Origin: Planctomycetota bacterium
GTDB lineage: Bacteria; Planctomycetota; UBA1135; GCA-002686595
Assembly (NCBI GenBank): GCA_016872755.1
Contig: VGZE01000008.1
Span: 1 to 47,962 of the forward strand
Length of the DNA stretch: 47,962 nucleotides
Direction of reading: 5' to 3'
Shown here piece after piece: positions 1 to 11,351 of the stretch. The notes beneath the pieces were generated by a model. It was not told the DNA's origin and searched no databases. It saw only the letters and a list, made by a program, of their open reading frames with translations. The position numbers were made by a program, and so were the translations under genes. How positions within the stretch are numbered: position 1 is the stretch's first letter; the number at the start of each line of letters is the position of its first letter.

Positions 1-546
1 TTCCAACAAGGGAATCTGCTCGCCGCGCTGGCGCTGGCGCGCGCCGCCGGAGCCGGCGCGGATAGCCTGCGCGCCGCCATCCCGGCGCTGCGCGGCCTGG
101 AGTTCCGCGTGCAGGATCTCGGGATCCGCGCCGGGCACCGGGTCATCGACAACGGTGTGTCCACGACGCCCGATTCGACCATCGCCGCGCTGATCGACCA
201 GCGCGAGCCGGTCGTGCTCTTGTGCGGCGGCAAGCAGAAGCAGCTTCCGCTGGACGAACTGGTCGAGTGCGCGAGATCGAGAGTGGCGCTCGCGCTGTGC
301 TTCGGCGCTGCGGCGCCCGCGCTGGCGCGGGCGCTGCGCGCGCGCGGCGTGGCGGCCGAGGAGCTGCCCGACGTGCCGAGCGCGGTGGCCCGCGCGTTCG
401 AACGTGCCGTCGAGGGCCAGGCGATCCTGTTCTCGCCCGCCTGCGCGAGCTTCGACGCGTACCTGAACTTCGAGCAGCGCGCTCGGCACTTCCGGAGCTG
501 CCTGCCACCGGTCGACGCGCCGCAACCCCACGCCGTCGAACGATGA
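1..546 (+). CDS. murD: UDP-N-acetylmuramoylalanine--D-glutamate ligase (MurD), C-terminal part
   Basis: The frame is open from the first base, so the N-terminal part lies outside the window and 181 residues remain. MurD adds D-glutamate to UDP-MurNAc-L-Ala in the cytoplasm during peptidoglycan synthesis. The visible part matches the end of the central domain and the whole C-terminal ligase domain. The clearest signature is SPACASFDAYLNFEQR, the MurD C-terminal motif carrying the conserved Ser and Phe of the D-Glu pocket. IDNGVSTTPDSTIAAL corresponds to the usual DS-ATTP segment and VVLLCGGKQKQ to the AGG-DKG segment. Several positions are divergent: FQQGN stands where GxHN is usual, and NGVST where NDSKAT or NDSIAT is usual. 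The stop overlaps the next start (ATGA), so the two genes are translationally coupled. Confidence 0.85.
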   Translation, partial: FQQGNLLAALALARAAGAGADSLRAAIPALRGLEFRVQDLGIRAGHRVIDNGVSTTPDSTIAALIDQREPVVLLCGGKQKQLPLDELVECARSRVALALCFGAAAPALARALRARGVAAEELPDVPSAVARAFERAVEGQAILFSPACASFDAYLNFEQRARHFRSCLPPVDAPQPHAVER

Positions 547-1409
547 GTCCGCTGGTTCTCGGTACGCGGGAGCTGGCGCGCGTCGAGCGCCTGACGCCCT
601 ACGCGCGGCGCATGCTCGAACTGGCCGGCGGCCACGCGCTGCGCCTGCACGCGCGAGCCGTGTGTCCCGAGCACCTGCTGTGGCAGCTGATGCGGGACGA
701 GGACGGCGCCGCGCACCGCGCGGTCGTGCACGCCTTCGCCGATCCGGATTCGATCGCGGCCGAAGTGCTGGCGCTGTCGGAGGGCCTGCTGGTCGTCGGC
801 TCCGGCGTCAGTCTGCCGTTCTCGGTGCGCGCCGTGCGCGCGTTGTTCGCCGCGCGCGCGCTGGCGGACGCGGACGGCGCGGCGGAGGTCGCTCCGGGCC
901 AGCTGCTCGAGGCCGCCTGCGGCGAACTGCCCGCGGAACTGGGACTGGTCCCGGCGACGCTGCGGCGACTCGATGCACCGATTCGCATCGATCCGGGCGC
1001 CGGCGACGGCCTGTTCCGCGGCTACGGACAGCCGGCGCGGCGCGTGCTGGGATCCTCGTGCAAGCTCGCGCACCGCCTCGGACGCACGTCGATCGCGCCG
1101 GCGCATCTGGTTCTCTCGGCGCTCGAGATCGAGCCCGCGCTGACTGAGCGCTTCGGCATCGGCGCGTTGCGCGCGCGCGCCGCGCTGGCCGGCCATGACG
1201 ACGATCCGACCGAGCCCGTCGAGCGCGCGATCGGGCTCGACCCGTCCTTCGACGCGCTGTTCGATGGAATGGCGCGCGACGCCGACACGCTCGAACTGCT
1301 GGCCGCCTATCTCGCACGCGGTGGCGCCGAAGTGCAGGCGCTACTGAAGCGCCAGCGCGTGACGCCGGCGATGGTCGAGCGCTCGCGCGCGCTGTACCAG
1401 GACCCCTGA
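543..1409 (+). CDS. Stand-alone tandem Clp-N (R-repeat) domain protein
   Basis: The start is the ATG that overlaps the murD stop (ATGA), giving 288 residues. I see about four degenerate copies of the roughly 75-residue Clp N-terminal repeat: residues about 17-62 (LTPYARRMLELAGGHALRLH, then PEHLLWQLMRDEDG), 89-137, 160-205 (QPARRVLGSSCKLAHRLGRT, then PAHLVLSALE) and 222-285. That equals two full Clp-N domains with no AAA+ module. In ClpC and ClpA these domains bind adaptors and substrates. The gene lies just upstream of mcsA and clpC, so a role in modulating ClpC, for example as an adaptor, decoy or substrate-delivery factor, is an inference from context. The repeats are weak and the family name is uncertain. 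No catalytic residues are visible. Confidence 0.65.
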   Translation: MSPLVLGTRELARVERLTPYARRMLELAGGHALRLHARAVCPEHLLWQLMRDEDGAAHRAVVHAFADPDSIAAEVLALSEGLLVVGSGVSLPFSVRAVRALFAARALADADGAAEVAPGQLLEAACGELPAELGLVPATLRRLDAPIRIDPGAGDGLFRGYGQPARRVLGSSCKLAHRLGRTSIAPAHLVLSALEIEPALTERFGIGALRARAALAGHDDDPTEPVERAIGLDPSFDALFDGMARDADTLELLAAYLARGGAEVQALLKRQRVTPAMVERSRALYQDP

Positions 1410-1413
1410 GGCA

Positions 1414-1431
1414 GGCCGCGCCGAGGCGGCC
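1414..1431 (+). terminator. Weak GC hairpin after the Clp-N protein
   Basis: A perfect 6-bp stem (GGCCGC/GCGGCC) with a 6-nt loop begins 5 nt after the stop codon. There is no T-tract, so it may only slow or partly end transcription from the murD side. Confidence 0.25.
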
Positions 1432-1443
1432 GGGCGGCAGCAC

Positions 1444-1472
1444 TCGACACGGGCGCGCGCAGCGCCTATACA
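1444..1472 (+). promoter_or_regulatory. Candidate sigma70-type promoter for mcsA
   Basis: TCGACA (1444-1449) and TATACA (1467-1472) are separated by 17 bp, and the start of mcsA lies 32 bp downstream. The fit to TTGACA/TATAAT is moderate. No CIRCE inverted repeat is visible here or before clpC. Confidence 0.4.
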
Positions 1473-1504
1473 CTTGAGTAGGCGGCGCGCGGGCCGCACT
1501 CGCC

Positions 1505-2062
1505 ATGCTCTGCGAACACTGCACCAAGAACCAGGCCAGCGTGCGCATCACCGAGATCGCGCAAGGGATGTCGCCGGAAGGCCAGAAGACGCAGTCGGTC
1601 TCGCTCAAGCACCTGTGCGCCAAGTGCGCGCAGCAGCTCGACATCGAAGCCCTGCCGCCCACGGTGTCGAAGAACGTCGCGCACATCATGAGCATGCTCG
1701 AGCAGGCCGGGCGCAAGCGGGTGTCCAGTGAGCCCCCGTGCCCGCGCTGCGGCATGACGCTGGCCGAGTTCCGCTCCAAGGGCCGGCTCGGCTGCGCGCA
1801 CGATTACGAACACTTCGCGCGACAAATCGAACCGCTGCTGCGGCGCATGCACAACGCCTCGACGCACGTGGGCCGCTTGCCCGGCCTGGACGAGGCCGAG
1901 CTGCAACGCCGGGCGCGCTCGAGCGAGCTGCGGGCCCAGCTCGAGGCCGCCGTCCGCGATGAAGCCTACGAGACGGCCGCGCGCCTGCGCGACGAGCTCG
2001 CGCGCATGGAGCCGGGCGCGGGGCAGGCCTCCAGCCCGCCGGCGACGGGCTCAGGCGCCTGA
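1505..2062 (+). CDS. mcsA: McsA-like zinc-finger protein with UVR motif
   Basis: This 185-residue protein has the McsA layout. Cysteine pairs lie at C3/C6 (CEHC), C38/C41 (CAKC) and C79/C82 (CPRC), with a further Cys at 97. A C-terminal UVR helix pair follows at about 138-168 (ELRAQLEAAV, AYETAARLRDELA). In Firmicutes McsA activates the arginine kinase McsB and helps ClpC handle stressed proteins. The fourth zinc pair is incomplete: the CxxC expected at 97-100 reads CAHD. The gene is followed directly by clpC, and neither the mcsB kinase nor ctsR is present nearby. McsA may therefore act here as a ClpC partner without local arginine phosphorylation, or mcsB may lie elsewhere. Confidence 0.85.
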   Translation: MLCEHCTKNQASVRITEIAQGMSPEGQKTQSVSLKHLCAKCAQQLDIEALPPTVSKNVAHIMSMLEQAGRKRVSSEPPCPRCGMTLAEFRSKGRLGCAHDYEHFARQIEPLLRRMHNASTHVGRLPGLDEAELQRRARSSELRAQLEAAVRDEAYETAARLRDELARMEPGAGQASSPPATGSGA

Positions 2063-2088
2063 CCGGGGGTGTGACCCGCAAAGTCTCC

Positions 2089-2118
2089 TTGGGTAGCGTG
2101 CCCCGGGCAGCTCATAAT
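2089..2118 (+). promoter_or_regulatory. Possible promoter for clpC
   Basis: TTGGGT (2089-2094) and CATAAT (2113-2118) are spaced by 18 bp, and the clpC start lies about 200 bp downstream. The -10 is good and the -35 weak. The 254 bp between mcsA and clpC hold no other recognisable gene. Confidence 0.3.
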
Positions 2119-2316
2119 GTCCTCGGCCTGCCGGTCGCGAGCGGGTCCCGGATGGAGTCGTAGTGGATCGCGGCGCGGCCTGCCAGGCCGGCGCGCATCC
2201 ACTTGACGGCGATCCGGGATCAACCTCGCGCTCGGAATGGCCGATGTATCTGGTCGATGTCTCCTGGGCGCCGTACTCACGGCACCCAGCTCCCGCGAAC
2301 GGACTCTTCTACACCC

Positions 2317-4917
<2,601 letters not shown>

Positions 4918-4945
4918 GAACTCGGAGCCGGGCGTATGCTGCGGG

Positions 4946-4978
4946 GCGTGGGGCGCGAGCTCCGCGCCCCGCGCGTTT
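4946..4978 (+). terminator. Strong GC hairpin terminator after clpC
   Basis: The perfect 8-bp stem GGGGCGCG/CGCGCCCC (4950-4957 with 4963-4970) has a 5-nt loop. It extends by four more pairs (one G-U) to 4946/4974. A short T run (GTTTCG) follows. It sits 28 nt after the clpC stop and probably ends the mcsA-clpC transcript. Confidence 0.55.
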
Positions 4979-5027
4979 CGTCACCATTGACGCCCTCGCC
5001 GGTTAGAGCTCCGTCGCGGACACTCCC

Positions 5028-5816
5028 ATGCTGATCCCCATCCTCCTCGCATTCGGTTCGTTGCTCCCCGTCCAGGAACCAGTCGTCGCGGATCCCGCGC
5101 GCGTGAAGGCGACGGTCGAGTCGCTCGAGCAGGCCTTCGCGAAAGGCACGCCCGAGGCGCGCGTGCAGGCGATCCAAGCGGCCGCGGAGGTCGTCGACGC
5201 CGCGGTCGTCGAGTCGCTCGCGCGCGGCTTGAAGCTGAAAGGCGAACCGGCGGTGCGCGATGCGACCCTCGAGGCCTTGCGCACGATGCGTCATCCGAAG
5301 GCGTTCGAGATCCTGCTCGACTTCGCGAAACTCGCACCGACGCGCAAGGACGAGCAGCTCTATCCACAGGTGCTGCGCGCCGTGGCATCGCACGGCGACA
5401 AGCGCGCGATCGGTCTCCTGCGCGATGGCGCGCTGGGCACCTCCGGCTTCAAGATCGACCAGGCACGCATCTACGGCCTGGGCAACATCCGCCACCCTGA
5501 GTCGGTCGAAGCGCTGATCGGTCTGATGAACACGCTGGGTCCCCACAAGATCGCGCCGTTCATGAACGAGATCTCGCTGTCCTTGACCGTGCTGACGGGC
5601 GTCGAGGAACAGCGCTACGAGGATTGGCAGCGCTGGTGGAACGACAACAAGCGCAAGCTCGAGATCGCTCCGCAGATTCCGGAGATCCCCAAGGGCAAGC
5701 TCGTGCGCTGGCACCAGTACTGGGGCACGGGAAAGGACGAACTGAAGAAGAAGCTCGGCGGCAAGCGGGACGAGAAGCCCGACACCGAGCCGCCGCCGCC
5801 GCCGAAGAAGGGCTGA
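5028..5816 (+). CDS. Secreted HEAT-like repeat protein
   Basis: A 262-residue protein with a short N-terminal hydrophobic export segment (MLIPILLAFGSLLPV). Alpha-helical HEAT-type repeats follow at roughly 25-170, seen as recurring helix pairs such as AVRDATLEALRTMRHPKAFE and HPESVEALIGLMN. The C-terminal part (about 190-262) is rich in Trp and Lys and ends in a Pro-rich KPDTEPPPPPKKG tail. HEAT arrays are scaffolds for protein contacts; no catalytic motif is seen and the partner is unknown. The following DUF309 gene starts only 5 nt after its stop, so the pair is probably an operon. Confidence 0.7.
   Translation: MLIPILLAFGSLLPVQEPVVADPARVKATVESLEQAFAKGTPEARVQAIQAAAEVVDAAVVESLARGLKLKGEPAVRDATLEALRTMRHPKAFEILLDFAKLAPTRKDEQLYPQVLRAVASHGDKRAIGLLRDGALGTSGFKIDQARIYGLGNIRHPESVEALIGLMNTLGPHKIAPFMNEISLSLTVLTGVEEQRYEDWQRWWNDNKRKLEIAPQIPEIPKGKLVRWHQYWGTGKDELKKKLGGKRDEKPDTEPPPPPKKG
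5805..5812 (+). promoter_or_regulatory. Ribosome binding site deciding a TTG start
   Basis: AAGAAGGG ends 9 nt before TTG at 5822. It lies inside the last codons of the preceding gene and supports the unusual start of the DUF309 gene. Confidence 0.5.
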
Positions 5817-5821
5817 GCGCG

Positions 5822-6202
5822 TTGGTCGCGGATGCCAACTCGGAGCGGCTGCGGGCAGCGCTCGAGCTGTTCGACGCGGGTCGCTACCACGACGCGCACG
5901 AGCTGCTCGACGAGCTATGGGAGTCGACCAGCGGCCCGGACTCGGATTTCTACAAGGGGCTGATCCAGGCCGCGATCTGCCTGCACCACTGGAGCGAGGG
6001 CAACCTCGAGGGCGCGCGCAAGCTCTACAGCGGCCACCGCAAGTTCCTGGCCGCCTACCTGCCGCGCCACCAAGGCGTCGACGTGGCGGACCTGCTCGCG
6101 CAGATGCAGCGCGTGCTCGCCCCGGTGCTGCGCGCCAAGGCCGGTGAGCGTGTGTCCTTCGATGCCGCGGCGCGGCCGCGCCTCGGCCCCCCGCGAGCCT
6201 GA
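5822..6202 (+). CDS. DUF309 family protein
   Basis: A 126-residue protein matching the DUF309 pattern. It carries the helix RYHDAHELLDELWE (about 21-34) followed by FYKGLIQAAICLHHWSEGN (about 42-60), the family's most conserved stretch. The function of the family is not established; the His-Glu/Asp pattern hints at a metal or ligand site but this is not proven. I chose TTG at 5822 because it follows a good ribosome site and the homology begins immediately after it. Starting further upstream would overlap the HEAT gene. It converges with the operon on the other strand, with a gap of 9 nt. Confidence 0.78.
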   Translation: MVADANSERLRAALELFDAGRYHDAHELLDELWESTSGPDSDFYKGLIQAAICLHHWSEGNLEGARKLYSGHRKFLAAYLPRHQGVDVADLLAQMQRVLAPVLRAKAGERVSFDAAARPRLGPPRA

Positions 6203-6211
6203 GCCTGCGCG

Positions 6212-8721
6212 CTACTTGTACAGCGCGACCTCGGTCCAGCCGAGGCATCCGGCGTCCGCGCCGCCCCTGTCACGCGCGACGACCTTCACCTCGAGCCGGT
6301 TGACGACCGCGCCCTTGCCGAGCGGCACGCGGATCGGCTCGAGCTCGTCGGCCGGTGCGTCGACCTCGATCGCCTTCTTGTCGTAATTCAGCCGCACCTG
6401 GATCCTTCGCGCGCGATCGAATCGCCCGAGCTCCGCGTAGCGCGTGCAGGCTGGATGGATCACGAGCTCGCTCGCGCGGATCCCCTTCTTGAATTCCAGG
6501 CTCAGGGTCGGCTGCGGATCATCCTTCGCAGAGATCCAGCGCGTCCACTGCCAGCCGTCCGTGCAAGCGGCTCCCGGATTTCCCGCGACGAGCTCCGAGC
6601 TGACGCGGCTCGTGGCCTCCTGGCCCAGCACGAGGTTCGACGCGCGCTCGCCGGCCGCGGCGAGCATCCATGGTCGCAGCAGGCCGTCGACACGCAGCTT
6701 GATCGTCTGCGAGACGAGCTCATGCGTGGTGCCGGCCTCGCCCGCGCCGGGGATGCGCGCGTGGACGACGGCGCGCACTTCGCGCACACCTGGCCGGTCG
6801 AATACCAGGCTCGTCGCGAGCGGCTCGCCGCTCCACGGAGCGCCCGGATCCGCGGGCACGCGCGCCAGCACTTCGTCGCCCGACTTGTACTCGACGGCGA
6901 CGACGCGCACCCCGTCGGCGTGCGCGGCGAGCACGCGCTCGGCGAATCCCTCGAGCCACACGGTGACGGGACCGCGCCCGCTGGCGCGCAGACGCACGTC
7001 GGCATCGCTCGACTTCTGCATCCGCATCAGCTCGTCCACCGCGATCGTCTTGGCGGCTCGGGTCGCGCGCTTGAGGAACAGCAGCGCGAAGCACGTATCG
7101 GACTCCGACTGCCGCGAATGCGCCGAATCGCCGCCCGCCTCAGGCGCGCGCCAGTAGCCATCCGCGTGCTGGCGCTTGACGATCCACTCCGCGCCTTCCT
7201 CGTACCAGGGCGTCGCTCCGATCCGGTCAATCTCGAGCAGCGAACCGACACGCTCGATCCCGTACAGGAAGTACATGTGCCAGCCCTTTTCGCCGCCGAC
7301 GTCGCCGTTCACGTCGTAGCGCGATGCGAGCCACGCGAGGCCCAGATCGATCCCGCGCCGGCTCGTCTGGTCCGGCTGCGAGGGCATTCGATTGCCCAGT
7401 CCGGTGCGCGCCAACTTCATCACGCAGATCCCGGCCGCCGTCATCGAGCAGGTCGCCTCGCTATCGACCAGATAGCGATAGCCGGCCGCCTCGCCACGCG
7501 CCTTGGCGCCCGTCGAGAGCGTCTTCTCGATCGGACCAAGGTAGGTGTCCGCGGCCGCGATGCTGCGCAACCACGCGTCCTTCGGAACTTCGAGTCCCGC
7601 GATCTGGCACGCCCGCAGCGCGGTCACCGCGTACTGCGTGCACGACAAGTCGGCCTTGTCGTGCATCCATTCGTAGCCGGGGGTTCCGGCCAGCGCGATC
7701 GGATAGCCCCAGCCGGCGTCGTCCTGCCACGACAGCAGCCGCTCCATCAGCTTCTGCATGCGCTTCTTGCGCTCGGGCGGCGGATCGACTCCGTAGGCGA
7801 GCCGTAGGCGAGCAGCGCGAACGACATGCCGTAGGTCTCGCGCGGTTCGACGCTGTCGAGGTACGCATACCCGCGCTGGATCGACGGGTGGTCGGCGCGC
7901 ACTCCGGCGCGCTGCAGCGCGTACAGCGCGAGTCCGGTCATGCCGGCGGGATAGACGGTCTGATGATTCCCCCACGAGCCGTCGCGCTGCTGCTGCTCGA
8001 TCAGCCAGGCGACACCGCGCTCGATCGCCGCGTCGATCGCACCCTCGAGCTTGGCGAGCTTGTCCTCGGGGCTGGGCGGCAGGAGCACGCCGCGTGCCTC
8101 GAACCGATCAAAGCGCAGCGTGCCCTTGCCGGCGACGAGCCCGAAGCCGCCGACGTGGCCAGTCCCACTTCGGCCCGTGCCCGCCAACTCTCCGTCGACG
8201 CGCACGGAGAGTTGCTCACCACTGCGCTCGACCTCCAGGGTGAACACCGCGCTGGCGGCGAGCTTGAACGCGACGGGTTTCTGGAACTGAGAGAACAGCG
8301 GGCCGCTCCACTCGACGCCGCCCGGTGCGTCGACGACGATCTGGTTCTCGCCGAGCACGAGCCCCGCGCCCTGCCCCTTGCGCTCGTCGACGCACAGGCG
8401 CGCGCGCAACAGGAAGTCGCCGGCGCCGAGTTCGAGCGTCGAGATCGCGGCTCCGCCGCGCAGTTGGATCCCGAGCGTCTCAGGCTTCCAAGGTTGGCCG
8501 CGCGAGAGGAGTCCGGGGGCGCGCCGGCCCTCGCTCAGAACCGTCGGCTCGGCGGCCTTGGACTGGGCTGCGCTGACGGTCGGCAACAGCGCTAGGCAAG
8601 CCCATCGGATCGCCCGCTGTAGCAGGAGGAACACCCCATTCACTTGTGCAACTCGCACGTCACGAATGATGAGAACGTCGGAGGGCGAAGCTGGCAAGGG
8701 TCCGAGCGCCTGTGCCATCAC
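6212..8721 (-). pseudogene. Secreted terpene-cyclase-like (alpha/alpha toroid) repeat protein, frameshifted
   Basis: Two frames together encode one protein. The N-terminal frame (8721 to about 7800) has a signal segment, a beta-sandwich region resembling a DUF1080/LamG fold (LELGAGDFLLRARL) and a first toroid repeat (GVAWLIEQQQRDGSWGNHQ). The second frame (about 7800 to 6212) continues with prenyltransferase/squalene-cyclase-type repeats (WIVKRQHADGYWRAP), a fibronectin-like region and a C-terminal discoidin-like beta-sandwich. The break coincides exactly with an 11-bp tandem duplication; with one copy removed the protein runs LLAYGVDPPPERKK and totals 832 codons. The start is uncertain: GTG 8721 is used here, and GTG 8643 sits better before the signal peptide. 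It is the last gene of the secretory operon. True inactivation, phase variation or an assembly error cannot be told apart from this sequence. Confidence 0.75.
7791..7812. repeat. 11-bp perfect tandem duplication causing a frameshift
   Basis: CCGTAGGCGAG occurs twice with no gap (7791-7801 and 7802-7812). Because 11 is not a multiple of three, it shifts the terpene-cyclase-like gene out of frame. Deleting one copy exactly rejoins the two coding frames. Confidence 0.95.
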
Positions 8722-8749
8722 CGGACCCGACGCGCCTCTGCCTCCGACC

Positions 8750-9205
8750 TCAGCGGCCGAATTGCCGCAGGTGATGGTCGAGGTGCTTCGCCATCAGCGT
8801 CGACCACTCCGCCGGGGTCAGCGGACCGAAGAACGGATGCGGGTCCTTGGGAGCACCGGAGGGCCCCTGACGAGCGAAGCGCTGCACGAGCTCGATCAAT
8901 ACCTGGCGCTCGCCGGTGAAATCGCGCTTGGGTTCCACGAGGAAGCGCGGATCGGTCGGCGAGTTCTCCGGAAACGGTTTGGGCTTCGTCAGCGATCTGC
9001 GCGCGAGGCCGCCGAACAGCCGGCCGATCAACGTGCGCGGGAGCTTCTGCTCGCCGAGCGCGACGAGCAGCGGAACCTGGCAGTGCACGACCGCGTGGAT
9101 CGCGTCGAACTTGCCCCAGACCGGCTTGTCGGAAGCTTGGAGCGTTTGCAGGCGTCGCACCAGCTCCTCGCAAGCACCCCGCGCATACAGATCCAACTCG
9201 TTCAT
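8750..9205 (-). CDS. DUF1569 (DinB-like) protein
   Basis: A 151-residue protein starting at the ATG that overlaps the upstream stop (ATGA). The C-terminal signature HPFFGPLTPAEWSTLMAKHL followed by DHHLRQFG is the DUF1569 hallmark, a DinB-like four-helix family. Conserved His (IHAVVH near 37-42, and the DHHL pair near the end) are in the places where DinB-like proteins bind metal. The reaction is unknown. It is the fourth gene of the coupled secretory operon but shows no export signal itself. Members of this family often carry a heme-chaperone or twin-arginine secretion annotation; nothing here confirms either. Confidence 0.8.
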   Translation of the reverse strand: MNELDLYARGACEELVRRLQTLQASDKPVWGKFDAIHAVVHCQVPLLVALGEQKLPRTLIGRLFGGLARRSLTKPKPFPENSPTDPRFLVEPKRDFTGERQVLIELVQRFARQGPSGAPKDPHPFFGPLTPAEWSTLMAKHLDHHLRQFGR

Positions 9206-11351
9206 CGTGACTCCGCGGTGACGACCAGCCAGGTGCGGGCGCGCGCGGGAACGCGCACGCGCACGTGCAACCGCGACGCGCCGTCCAGATCGTGCCGCTG
9301 GGCCGTGGCGCCCTCCAACGCGACGCGGCATGCGCCGCGCAGGCCGGCGTAGTACAGCGGCAGCACGAGCTCGCGCTCGACCTCCTCCGGCAACGGATTG
9401 TGCACCATCGCGAGCGCGCGCTCGTCGAGCGCTGGATTCACGTGCAGCACGACGTCGACATCGCGGCCGGTCGGACGCGAGAGGTGCACGATGTCGGACT
9501 CGAGGATCGCGCGGTGCGCCTTGTACCAGTCGACCCAGCGCTCGACGAGCGCGCGCGTCGGCTCGGAGTCGTACAGCCGCGGCCCGCGGAAGCAGGCCTG
9601 CACGCCGGCGCCGAGATTCGCCGCCAGGTGCGCTTCGTAGTCGACGAGGTGCTCGGACAGCGGTTCGAGCGTCGCCGCCGCTCCCCCGCCGTGGTACTCG
9701 GTCAACGGCACGAACATCCACCCCATCGACGGCGCCTTCGTCCACGTGCCGTCGTAGATGTTCTGACGCGCGTGCAGCACCTGCAGCTCGCGCGGCAGCG
9801 ACCAGTTCGTCTCGCGGTAGCCCATTGCGCACTTGTTCGCGCCGGCGAGGTAGTAGTAGTCGGGCACGTTCAGGTACACGCCGTTCGCGCGGCACTCGCG
9901 ATAGAACGAGGAGATCAGCGCGTACTGCTTCCACTGCGAGTCGGCGTGGCCGCGGTGGCCGACGTGCGCGGTCGATGCGCAGTCGTCGCCCGGATAGCTG
10001 CCGTCGTGCTCGAGCAGCGAGAAGCCGCTCGTCGCGTAGAACTCGCGCAGGATCTCGAAATAGTCGAGTCCCCAGCGGCTCATCAGGCACGGCGCGTTGC
10101 CGAAGACCGCGCCGCCGGGCTTGCCGGTCAGCGCGTCGATCACGTCGGTCTCCGGGCCGATCGAGCGGCTCGAGAGCAGCGAATAGCCGCCCAGCTCGAC
10201 GCCCTTCGACTTTGCATGGGCCGCGAGCCCGCGCAGCTCCTCGCGGTACTTCGGGTCCCTGTTCTCGGGATTGAACCCGCTGCCGAAGGACAGGATCGCC
10301 ATCTCGAAGCCGACCTCGGCGCACTGGTCGAGCGCCAGGCGCACGGCCTCGGGCCGCGCGTCGCGGATGTGCATCATCAGCGGGTTCTCGGTCACCCACG
10401 GCGCGAGCACGCGGTACATCCGCCGCTGCGCGAGCCCACGCCGTTCGCGCTCGGTCGAGTCGTGCAGCAGCTCGAACACCGTGAACGAACGGAAGCGCTC
10501 GCCGGGCGCGAGCACGAGCCCCGGCCCGAGCGGTGGCGCGACGACGAGCTGGCAGCGCGTCTTCTTCTCGTAGCTGACCTGCGTCTCGTAGGCCGGATCG
10601 AGCCCCCACACGACGCACGGATTCGCGGTCTGCGCGTGCATGCCGCCGAACGCCATGTCGGTCTCGACGTGCAGCCGCGACGGCTCCATCCGCGCGAGTT
10701 CCTCGACCGCGCTCTCCCGCTCTCCTCCTCGACGACCGCGAGGCGCTCCGCCTCGAAGCGGTCGAGCGTGAGCGGCGCCGCACCGTTCTCGATCTCGATC
10801 CACTTCGCGAAGACCGGCAGGCCGTCGTACAGCTCGTAGCGCACGTGCACGCGACAGTCGGGGCCGCCAGCCGGCGCGCGGTACACGAAATCGAGGCCCG
10901 CTCCGGGCGGCGGCCAGGCGCGGCCTTCGCTCGGACGGACCTGCTTCCACGCCATCCGCGCCTCGACCGGCAGGACCTCGACGTCCTCGAGCACGAACGC
11001 ATCGGCGGGCGGCTGCAGCGCCTCGACCCAGTCCGCGAGCAGGAATGCGCGGTCGATCTGGCCGGCGAGCCCGCCGACGTCCCAGGCGCGTCCGGCGATC
11101 ACGAGGCGCGCCTCGGGCTCGAGCGCGCGCACGAATTCGTGCGGCTGCAGCTCGAGCGCACCGTCGGCGCCGCGGCGCAGTGAGACGGTCGCGCAGGCAG
11201 CGCCGATCCGCCACTCGCGCCTGACCAGCCCGTTCCCGATCTCGATCCGCCGCCCGTCCTCGGCACGGGTGACGCGCGCTCGATACGCGCTCGCGTCGAT
11301 CAGCCAGTCCGCCTGCGGCGCCGGCAGCGAGAGCAGCAGTGCGGCGATCAC
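9202..11351 (-). pseudogene. Secreted alpha-galactosidase-like (GH36-type) protein, frameshifted
   Basis: The start is GTG 11351, which overlaps the preceding stop (GTGA) and is followed by a clear signal peptide (VIAALLLSLPAPQA). The N-terminal frame has the beta-sandwich typical of GH36-type enzymes (IGNGLVRREWRI, WDVGGLAGQIDRAFLLADWV). The second frame carries a TIM-barrel-like part (GFEMAILSFGSGFNPENRDP, AHAKSKGVELGGYS, VYLNVPDYYYLAGANKCAMG) and a C-terminal beta domain. The frames meet at an 8-bp tandem duplication; with one copy removed the junction reads VVEEESAVEELARM and the protein is 713 residues. Candidate catalytic acids lie in the DYY and DGS segments but cannot be assigned from sequence alone. 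The substrate is unknown, probably a secreted or periplasmic glycoside. The break could be real or an assembly error. Confidence 0.7.
10710..10725. repeat. 8-bp perfect tandem duplication causing a frameshift
   Basis: CGCTCTCC is repeated with no gap (10710-10717 and 10718-10725). It lies exactly where the alpha-galactosidase-like gene changes frame. Removing one copy restores a single open frame. Confidence 0.93.

Noticed and set aside
1473-1479. CTTGAGT, half of an HspR-type HAIR element, upstream of mcsA
   Set aside because: The matching ACTCAAG half is not found at the required spacing.
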